Shown here in pieces: positions 56,401 through 64,000 of a stretch of DNA of 64,000 nucleotides. A program made the position numbers and the translations under genes. The stretch covers positions 9,574,953 through 9,638,952 of the forward strand of contig NC_088324.1 in the NCBI RefSeq assembly GCF_910592395.1. The letters run 5' to 3'. A model generated the notes under the pieces. That model was not told where the DNA came from and searched no databases. It worked only from the letters and a program-made list of their open reading frames with translations. The DNA is from Lineus longissimus. Its lineage: Eukaryota > Nemertea > Pilidiophora > Heteronemertea > Lineidae. Within the stretch, counting starts at the first letter, position 1, and each line of letters opens with the position of its first letter.

Positions 56401-57723
56401 CCGCAAGCTCTTCGGCGACAACCTATAATTATTGCCAAATGGCGGGCCTCTCCCCGCACTAACGAACCGAGCATGCCGATACTTTGGCTACACTATCATT
56501 TGGAAAATTTGCCCGGAAAATTACAATGCTAGCATACAAGCTTCGCCTGTGATATCTGCCTAATCATTTTGCTCCAAGTGGCATGCCTGTATGACGCGTC
56601 GGACATTTCCCAGGGGTACCCCCTCGCGATAATTAAAAGGTATGTCCCTAGACAAGGGCTGTTACAGAATATTTTGCTTGGTTAATGAGAGGGACGTCTC
56701 TACAGTTAAAGCTGATGATAATGACTGTTATTTTCTCGGCATTATGATTGTTAGTGCGCATGGCTAGTTTGATAGTGACGTCATCGCTTGAAACGTGCGC
56801 GGTGCTGAGGGACTGGACTTACAACATGCTATTCTGGCTGCGCGTTGATTAAGATCTCTCAATACTATAACACCATTTTAGAAATGTGAACAAAAATATT
56901 TCTTGACATAATTTGGGTCGACCTGCACGTCAAAGGGTTCAATAGGGAGGTTTTTGGAAAGTTCCCGAAATTCCAACGTAAATGATTTCGCGTTGGTGTT
57001 TGCGGACTTTGCAAAAAACACCCTAATGTTTTAGCAGCAACCCGTGTAAATAACTAACTATACATTACCAAATTCACAAACATGAAAAACTTGAAATACC
57101 AAACCCAGGAAGACTACATATATATATCTTAGATAATTCATGACAAACGTATTAACCTCCTTTCCCAGGGGGCGCTCACTGTCCGACCAGGGTTAGTGGA
57201 GGAAATAACCCCGAGCGATAACATCTCTGAGAGGCTGCATCTCTTGACTGACTGTACCCAGGGGCCTTGTAGGCACGGATTAACTGGCTTAAGATGACCG
57301 TTTGTTTCAGTCAATATTTCGGGTGGCTATAACCGGCTTTAGGATGTCCGATTTTGGCGATATGGCATATATTCATGTTAACCCTTTGAGACCCCAGTAT
57401 AGCAGTGGTGTCGGTCGAACGTCTCCAAGCGCATACGTCTCAACATATGTTTTTCGAGCTGCGGAGGAGTGCATTCGAGATGCTGCTGGTGTGTAATGAG
57501 GGTAAATCGCAGTTTGTCAAGTCCAGTAAAAATGCCACCCCTCCGCATTTCTGTCCCAGGAATAAAAATACATTTGCCTAAACCTTTGTCTTTGCAGGGT
57601 CACCTTGGTAGTTTTTCTTCATCTTCATCATTACCTCGCCAACAACCATATCAGCGCACGGATGTCAGAGTGAAGAAGACGTTGTGCGATATGTTGGGTT
57701 TTCGTACGAAAATGGCTTGCTAG
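41466..57723 (+). CDS. lhx6/8 (Awh): LIM-homeodomain transcription factor, LHX6/LHX8/Arrowhead class
   Basis: Coding exons: 41466-41576 (acidic N-terminus), 47046-47227 (LIM1), 52552-52763 (LIM2), 55788-56072 (homeodomain) and a last exon, best guess 57560-57723; phases agree. LIM1 reads C-x2-C-x17-H-x2-C-x2-C-x2-C-x18-C-x2-D and LIM2 C-x2-C-x18-H-x2-C-x2-C-x2-C-x18-C-x2-H, so all zinc ligands are present. LIM2 has the class phrase [11 protein letters not shown]. The homeodomain (about residues 173-232) contains K-R-V-R-T-T-F-T and [13 protein letters not shown], close to Drosophila Arrowhead. LIM2 joins the homeodomain exon as R-E-Q-D-S, an E-Q-D-S also seen in vertebrate LHX6. Such proteins bind TAAT-type sites with LDB1 and specify neurons. 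First exon and C-terminus are less certain: another acceptor at 57598 would end the protein after G-S-P-W. Length about 317 aa (or 267). Confidence 0.88.
41577..47045. other. Intron 1 of the LIM-homeobox gene (5.5 kb)
   Basis: No supported exon. It alternates AT-rich stretches with compact GC-rich, low-repeat blocks (about 44680-44900, 45350-45480, 46080-46560) that contain TAATCC/GGATTA-type words and look like candidate cis-regulatory modules. A run of 16 G lies at 45267-45282. Confidence 0.4.
47326..47367. repeat. (GTTCC/GTTCG)n microsatellite
   Basis: About eight imperfect pentanucleotide copies, 100 bp after the LIM1 exon. Confidence 0.85.
51211..51416. mobile_element. MITE-like inverted-repeat element (about 205 bp)
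   Basis: The left end attagggccgtttagacgac pairs with the right end gtcgtctaaacggccctata then atg. The inner parts are also partly complementary (gcgaaaa/ttttcgc, aatccggatt on both sides), so most of the element folds into one long imperfect hairpin. TA at the borders suggests a TA target site. Non-coding. Confidence 0.8.
52764..55787. other. Intron 3 of the LIM-homeobox gene
   Basis: Three kb between LIM2 and homeodomain exons. It contains a possible cassette exon (53377-53481). A GC-rich block near 53755-53830 and others up to 55300 look non-repetitive. No other exon is supported. Confidence 0.4.
53377..53481 (+). other. Candidate cassette exon with in-frame stop in the LIM-homeobox gene
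   Basis: Bounded by a good acceptor (actttatttgtag) and donor (gtgac|gtaagag), 105 bp long, a multiple of three. Spliced after the LIM2 exon it would be read G-P-I-S-S-R-R-G-H and reach TGA after 34 residues, giving a protein of about 202 aa with both LIM domains and no homeodomain. Direct joining of LIM2 to the homeodomain exon is already in frame, so this exon is optional at most. It could be chance. Confidence 0.3.
56073..57559. other. Intron 4 of the LIM-homeobox gene
   Basis: No supported exon. The block near 56360-56560 is GC-rich, non-repetitive and contains cctataattattgcc (a homeodomain-type ATTA core). A small inverted repeat (ccaacg...cgttgg) lies at about 56973-56998. Confidence 0.35.
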
Positions 57724-60062
57724 GAGGACCGTGACCTCTCCAGACAGGACCCTTAAAAAACTACGCTAGCCATCTCCAACACCACCTGCAGCGACGCATA
57801 GTGGCGATTTGGTATATGATCCTTTGTCCCACTAAATATTCGGGTCTCTTTGTCCCTGGCGGTGTTTGCACGTGTATGATGTCATCAACAAGCCACAAAC
57901 ACTTCAGAAGCAAAATTATTTCATCGGGAGGGGATAAAGGATCCAAATTGAAATTACTTCTGGTTGCCAAGTTTTTTCTTTTCTTATTCTTCTGGCACAC
58001 TGATGTTGCAAAGCCTGCAGACGGAGTCGAGATATGTAATTCGGGACGTTTCGAAACGTCTCTCGTGTCCTTTACCGGTGTCCGAGCAAAATGGGTTCTT
58101 ATTTCAATCATTTGACATATATTAGCCTCGTGGTCTTCGAGTGGCCCTGGACTTCAATGACATCAACACCAGAGCGAAATGAAATATTTTGAGAAAATGG
58201 CGTGTTCAATATTTTAGTACATTCTCATGTCAGGGACTACCATGACGCCGACATAAACTTTTGTACAGAAAAAATATCAAAATGAATTTTGTAAATTGTT
58301 AATTGTAAATAATTATTTATGGATAAATATGGTTATAGTTGTTGTTAAATGTGACGTCATCACTGTCAGCGGTTTATTTCATCAGAGTTTATTTCATTTT
58401 CGGTCATGCGCCGAGTTGTGTCGTTCCCACTGTATAAGGTGTTGAAGGAAATTGGGTCCCCAAGAGAATGTCTAGGGCACATCGCTCAGGCCTACTTTGG
58501 CCTCTTTTATGATATTGGCCTCTATACAATGTTTCACAACTCTTCTGTAGAACTATACACTGAGAAAATCACGGATTGATGTTCGCTTCTCCGGCCCTGT
58601 AAGCGGACAAGAACCGCCGATTCCTTCAGGATGATAGAACCAGAACTCAAGACTGACGATACTGTGATGTAAATTTGGTTTTCTACTGGTAGAAAAGTAA
58701 ACTATGTTGTTGATATATATATCCGTGTTGCGTGTTTATTAAGAATTAAGTTTCACATTCCTCTCGCGAACAAGGAAGTACATGTTCTTTATACTCGACA
58801 CTCCTAAATCAGGAAGAGATCAGAGAAGATTATTCATACCATTGGCTGACAAAATGCATCCGCCTACATCGTAATTCACCTATTGTTGGGCCTCTCCGTT
58901 AGGTGTGCACATTCAGGCCCGGAATTCATCTCATTCAGGCCATGCACGGATGAAGCAACATCCTTGTTAAGGTTGATCCGGGTGACTGTCATATAAAAGC
59001 ACAGCTCAGTTGATTGATAAAGAGGACCGTTTTCATTGCATGATATGTCAATCCAGAAGGGGGGTATTCGATGAAAGTAGTACCCTTACGCGGAGAGTTA
59101 ATGTAAAGAGCGAGAGTGAGACAGCTTGGCCCTGGTGAGTAGGCGTTTTCAACTCCATCAACAGATCACTGAATCAATTACCAAGACAACACATTGTAGG
59201 ATTGCATAATAAGAAGCAGATTTCGCCACCCTTACGAAGAGCTACGAACGACGAAGTACTAATAAAGCTTATATTATGGAGATCTGACGCAACTTCGCCA
59301 TCTGGAATATCTTGTAGACACTATGGGCGTCAACCACGAGTTTTTCCACGGAACCAAACAGTCTCGCCTTGGTCTGTCATCAAATCTATCTGCTACTTGC
59401 ATCATTCTTGCTTATTGTCTCATAAAACAAATGAAACAAGAATCAATGTAGATTGACTTGTGATAATTTTATTTATCAATGAAACATTGAGTGAGAATGA
59501 TAAGCCGAACACTGTAGAAGTCATCCTCACGCTGCCAGACTGAAATATCGGCTCGGTTCCATCAAGAAAGCAAAGCTGGCAGCACATATGCCGGCTCTTC
59601 CCACTGCTGTTATTACTGTAAGTGTGTCTCTGGGTCGTCCATCAATAACTGAATGTGAATGTAATCTGTTCGATATCAAAGATTTCGTATCAAATTGGTA
59701 ATTGTATTTCGTGAGCGATGCAATGCGGAAGCTCTTCAATGAAAATTAGTCACCAGACCGTCTCCGTCTTGGTCACACCACCACTTGTTGAGAAACTCGG
59801 CACTTTCTGAAATGGTGGTTAATGCTGTCAGTGTTGATCCTTTATTTCGTTTTGGGGTTAATTACACATTTTCTGAAAGTTTTTAGCCATTAACCGAACT
59901 TAATGATGGCCCTCCCGAATGCCGCCGTTGGCCTTCATAGATATCCACACTACTTCTAAATAAAAGGCCTACTATATCGAATTATCAAAAAAATGTTCTA
60001 AAAATGCTTTAGATTGATTTGCAATACAATAAACTAATTTTTTTTATCGACGAATTGACAGC
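57724..60062. other. 3' flank of the LIM-homeobox gene and intergenic region
   Basis: Probably begins with the lhx6/8 3'UTR; an AT-rich end (ttgtaaataattatttatgg) near 58305 could mark its termination, though no clear AATAAA precedes it. On the reverse strand an AATAAA at 59841-59846 could serve the prohormone-like gene. No other exon is supported. Confidence 0.4.
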
Positions 60063-60485
60063 TTATTGGGACTTCTTCACTTCGCGTTTGGCTTTTCCGA
60101 AATACGGCTGGTCTTTTCCGCCGAAAAACACGGTTCCAAACCGTTTTCGCATGTCGTCCCCTTTCTTGTTGAAAAACAATCGACCAAACCTCTTCTTTTC
60201 TTGGCGTTTCTGCAATACCCCCGAATAAAATTCGTCCCGGATTGCCAGGCATTCCTCCATATCATTTACGCAGATATCACAGACGTTGTATCCGACTTCG
60301 GTTGTGCAGCATTCCTGTTCTGTTAGCCCGAGTTCGAACTTCTCTGCGCATCGGACGCACATAAGTTTTTCCGCGGGCTTTTTACATGCGTCTATTTGGT
60401 CGAAAAGGGCCTCGTAGTCGGAGGCTGCGCCTGTCAGGCCTACAGCGACGCAAAGGAAGAGTATGAGAGATAGGAAGTTCTGCAT
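60063..60485 (-). CDS. Secreted Cys-rich neuropeptide-like precursor
   Basis: A 140-codon frame on the reverse strand. Residues 1-21 form a clear signal peptide (hydrophobic LSLILFLCVAVGLTG, then A-A-S). Residues about 33-80 hold eight cysteines as C-x8-C-x2-C-x12-C-C-x8-C-x2-C-x6-C, two copies of C-x8-C-x2-C plus two more. The last 45 residues are strongly basic, with processing sites KR, KKR, KK, RKR and KR. These release two similar peptides starting F-G: FGRLFFN and FGTVFFGGKDQPYFGKA, the latter with an F-G-K that could give a C-terminal amide if cut there. A splice acceptor (tttttcttcag) abuts the ATG, so the 5'UTR is on another exon. The architecture is that of a prohormone; it is not one I can place in a known family. 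The layout loosely recalls opioid-type precursors (N-terminal cysteines, then KR-F/Y-G peptides), but the cysteine spacing differs. Confidence 0.75.
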   Translation of the reverse strand: MQNFLSLILFLCVAVGLTGAASDYEALFDQIDACKKPAEKLMCVRCAEKFELGLTEQECCTTEVGYNVCDICVNDMEECLAIRDEFYSGVLQKRQEKKRFGRLFFNKKGDDMRKRFGTVFFGGKDQPYFGKAKREVKKSQ

Positions 60486-60585
60486 CTGAAGAAAAAGAAT
60501 GATATCTGTGAAAAATATACTAGTTTTTTTAACAGGTCATCCGCACACGAGACAAACATGCGTTAAACGTCCAAATATTTTTTTC

Positions 60586-60690
60586 ACTGGTTTTTTTCTG
60601 CTCAAAATGAAGAAACATCATCAGCCCCAAAAACATTTTGGCTCTGAAATTTTTTCCGAATTTTGAACTTATGAATAAGTTCAACAATTT
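60586..60690. repeat. Dispersed AT-rich repeat, relative of 29340-29515
   Basis: gctcaaaatgaagaaacatc, then ccccaaaaacatttt, resembles ggctcaaaatgaaccaacat, then caccaaaaactgcag, in tbc1d13 intron 2. A short palindrome gaacttatgaataagttc follows at about 60664. Confidence 0.5.
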
Positions 60691-63506
60691 TGGCGGGAAA
60701 ACCTTATCATGCATTTTGTCCCCGGATTTTCAACTTCACTAACGCGACCATTCAACCTCGTTCCCATAGGTGGTCGTGGTACCGGGGTTCCACTGTATTC
60801 TTTTTATCCAACGAGGGACGAGATTAAGAAGCATTAAACACTTTAACTCTATGACGATCACTTCTCAGAAAAAATGCGAAGATTGTTCAAGCAATTAGCT
60901 GATGAGTTGTGACGACTATTGTTTCCTAAGTGCACCGCCTTGTCGCCCAACTTGCTACGGAGGAAAACAATGATAGCGATTATTGCTTCATATAGGCCAT
61001 TAGCATTTTTCTTCACCCATTCCGCGGCGTTGCCTGCCAGCGACACAAAAACGCCATTACTTTCGGGAGCAAACAAACAGGAAGAAAAAAATGTACAAGA
61101 TTAATTCGTTGAGTGGAAGAGCAATGTGTTTCAATCACACCAGGGAACAGGAGATCACGAATTTGACCCTTCAGCTCTTGCCTATTGTCTCCCAATAATA
61201 CACTCGATACAACTACACTGTTGCTATGTGACAATATTTGTCGACTTCAACGAACTTGCGACCTTTTACCATACTCTGGTACGACAGCTTCCGACATGAG
61301 ATGAGAACCAACTTGGGAACTTCTGTCTTCCTAATGAGACTCCATTCTAAGTCCTGATAAATAAAGTTAATTACGTAACTCTGGTTTCTGCCTCTGATTA
61401 CCATCATAAGGGTAATTGACATGAAATCCCCGAAACTGTCAGGATCGGATGTCATGGATTTTGGCAATGGCAAGCGTGCAGGTTCATCAAAATAGTTGCA
61501 ATTGCTAGAGATTCGTTTAAGAAATAACCACATCAGGTTTACCGTAAAAGTTTAAAAGGAATTGCCAAAAACCTCCATTATAACTAAATTTAAAGATGTT
61601 CAAAAGCATCTTTATGAAGCATCAGCTGCAATCACTACTCCGCGTTAGCATTTGGTCGCCTCGGTGGTCTTGTCGTTCGAACTTGCCGTCGCCAATAGAG
61701 CTGTCGAGCTATGCGAAGGGCCCGGCCTGCTTGACGCTTGATGTCGAGTTAATTGGTGCAATAGAAACGATTGCTGTGATGGAAAAAGGGAACAGCTTGA
61801 TCACTTTATCATGGCAGTGTTGCACGGAAATCAGGCGATTCCGTGGGGATAAGTTCGGCATTCTTCAAGTACACACAGAATGTATCCACTGAGTTGACGT
61901 CGTCTGACTACTAAAAGTATCTCCAGCGGGTGTCTGTCGTTTCTCGAACTTCCCTCAAGCAATTGACTTAACATTTCGAAACGTTATAAAAAATGTATGA
62001 ATTAAGTCATCAGTTTACTCCGCAGGGTAACGGGTGGATGCGCTAATGCGTCAATTCAGTCAGAATAACGATCGGAGCATTTATCGTTGAGTAAATTGGA
62101 ATTTGATTGGTTTTGTGATGGATATTGGAGGGCAACTGTTTCTGCTGCGGGGGATAGTCATCATACTATAGGCAGGTTTCGCAACCCGACAAAGTACGAA
62201 GGTCCGTCGTGTCACTAACTCATGCACAAATTCATTTACGCGCTTTATTTTGGGGGCGGGCTTCAATACATGTTTTTTAAACGGTTTAGATCGGTGAAAT
62301 CAGAGTATATTATCAAGTACCACCATGTATCAGGGAAATCATTAAAAGACTGCGTCGATAAAAAAAGTGCAAACAACAAATTTATCCAATGTTCCGGCAC
62401 ATGGTGTCGAGCAGGGAATTATATAATCTTCCGGGCAATCCAAATCCCACGCCCAGGTTGTCCCTTTAAAAGCGGGAGATGGTCTCTATTGTCTACACGA
62501 GGTTAAGACAAAAATATCGCAGTAAACAAGAAAATCTCGAAAGTCAGTTTGCTGATAAAACTATAGAATGAGGACAAAAATGGAACTTATTAGTCAGCGC
62601 GTGTTTATGGACGACCTTTCGTCGATCAAAGATTGTTGCCTGAGAGAAGGAAACGTTTTGTTCTCAATATAGCTGAAGTATAGCAAAAGAGTCGTGTTCA
62701 TTTTAGCCCGTTATAATGGAAAGCTAACTTCAAGGAGTTTTGAAAAGAAAGGTTAAGCCTTGTCGTAAAATAGAGCAAATCAATGAAGGCAGAGTTGATA
62801 AATATCAGGGCGGATGATGATATTCTCCGTCGCGAAGCACAATATATGTCATCTCAGATAGTTATCAAATATTTCTTCAACAGTCGTTGAATCAAAGACC
62901 CTCCATTGCCCTACGTTTATTGCTGGTTTTGGCAAACCCTACCTCACCGCAGATTAGAGATAGACATGGTAGATATAGCTTCAACCGATTACAACCATCC
63001 CTCTAGTGTCTGTCATTTCATCTCCTGGACCATTGGATGGTTGGTTATAAAACCCGGGTCCACCCGACAACGGCAAACCGATAAAAACTTGTGACAAATC
63101 TTGATTGCGTAATGAGTTTGCAAATAAGACCGTGTTCCGCCGGAATTGTAGTCATTGGCGAGGATTGGTGGCATTTAAGCCGCGTTCCTGTTGATACGGC
63201 CCTTCGCTTTTTGTCTCTGCGGAATAATGAATGTCACTTTCGCCAACTATTGACTGTACGTTTTCTTGTTGATGGTCTGGTAATGGCCGCTGACCTTTCT
63301 GTGGGGGAGTTTCGGAAGCATAATTTGATACAGGATGTTACAAGAAAGTGCTTAGGCATGATTTATTGCTGAATATTTATGACCAGGGTACACGCGACAC
63401 TGGCCGGTGGCAAAATACGTTAAGGAGACAGATCTGAGTATACACCTTCTTAATTCTATTAAACTATCGGCCACAATTCTTTAAAGCATCATGAAAAGGG
63501 GCTCTA
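60691..63506. other. Intergenic, no supported gene
   Basis: Frames of up to 106 codons are open here (61533-61213 minus, 61596-61892 plus, 62222-62506 plus, 63091-63372 plus), but none shows a domain, repeat structure or convincing splice sites. The upstream 5'UTR exon of the prohormone-like gene should be in this stretch. Confidence 0.4.
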
Positions 63507-63786
63507 GAAAAATTCGTCCCCGGAAAATTCATCCCCGGAAAACTCGTCCCCGGAAAATTCGTCCCCTAGGAAAATTCGTCCCCGGAAAATTCGTCCCCGA
63601 GGAAAATTCGTCCCCGGATAATTCGTCCCCGAGGATAATTCGTCCCTGGAGAATTCGTCCCCGAGGATAATTCGTCCCTGGAAAATTCGTCCCCGAGGAA
63701 AATTTCGTCCCCGGAAAATATGTCCCCTAGGATAATTCGTCCCTGGGAAATTCGTCCTCGAAGATAATTCGTCCCCGGAAAATTAA
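63507..63786. repeat. Short-unit tandem repeat (about 16-17 bp, 17 copies)
   Basis: Units of the type aaattcgtccccgg. Longer units ending gaggata/taggaaa and shorter ones ending gaa alternate through the middle, giving a rough 33-bp dimer. A reverse-strand frame stays open by repeating G-D-E-F-S-type peptides and is not a gene. Confidence 0.95.
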
Positions 63787-64000
63787 ACAAAAGTTGAAAG
63801 TTTCTGACATTATTTTCTAGTAATAACTACTACTTACTACTTTCGACTTTACTCATTCATTATATCTCTCTTTACTACCCTACTAGCTAGTTACCTACTC
63901 CACTCTTTTCATACTAGTAGGTAGAGGTAGGCAGGCGAAATAAATTTTTTTTTCAACTAAGTATTTTTACTGGTCAGAATGAAAGAAAAGCTCTAAATTC
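63787..64000. other. Non-coding right edge
   Basis: Simple-sequence-like stretch (taataactactacttactac) with no coding signal. Confidence 0.5.

Noticed and set aside
61213-61892. Frames of about 100 codons on both strands
   Set aside because: No family resemblance and no consistent splice sites; expected by chance in this composition.
63566-63790. Minus-strand frame with G-D-E-F-S repeats
   Set aside because: Artefact of the 16-17-bp tandem repeat.

Overview
The window is animal nuclear DNA. Five of the genes are recognisable bilaterian housekeeping or developmental genes; three of these, plus the homeobox gene, are split by many GT-AG introns. The DNA between them carries minisatellites, tRNA-derived SINE-like pieces and small inverted-repeat transposons. 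The abundance of ACATGTA-type words, the protostome Arrowhead-like homeodomain and the SINE types suggest a marine invertebrate, most likely a lophotrochozoan (annelid, brachiopod, phoronid or mollusc). The phylum is an inference and the species cannot be named.

Layout. 1-875 (minus): 5' coding part of a gene with an XRN2-binding XTBD domain, running off the left edge. 2.1-6.35 kb: three unrelated tandem arrays back to back, followed by a small inverted-repeat element at 7.0-7.15 kb. 7591-8670 (plus): intronless GT31 beta-1,3-glycosyltransferase. 14280-19979 (plus): 13 coding exons of a USP20/USP33 deubiquitinase, rebuilt as 968 aa. 23249-27972 (minus): 11 coding exons of a ZER1/ZYG11-family CUL2 substrate receptor, 802 aa. 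28701-36084 (plus): 13 coding exons of the Rab GAP TBC1D13, 391 aa, head to head with zer1. 41466-57723 (plus): a LIM-homeobox gene of the LHX6/LHX8/Arrowhead class with introns up to 5.5 kb. 60063-60485 (minus): a secreted, cysteine-rich precursor with dibasic sites that looks like an unfamiliar neuropeptide prohormone. 63.5-63.8 kb: a short-unit tandem repeat.

Relations between genes. The genes are not an operon. Three act in ubiquitin or membrane-traffic housekeeping (USP20/33, ZER1, TBC1D13) and one is a neural-patterning factor (LHX6/8). Their linkage is striking: the human orthologues USP20, ZER1, TBC1D13 and LHX6 all lie on 9q33-q34, and the paralogues USP33, LHX8 and ZYG11A/B lie on 1p31-p32. 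The window therefore appears to keep a bilaterian linkage group older than the vertebrate genome duplications.

Most notable observations: this synteny block; the undescribed prohormone-like gene; a possible cassette exon in the LIM-homeobox gene that would give a homeodomain-less LIM-only protein; and tandem arrays in three TBC1D13 introns, one a dimeric 170-bp higher-order repeat and one supplying a splice acceptor. All exon structures were read by eye from splice sites, frame and family similarity; there is no transcript evidence.
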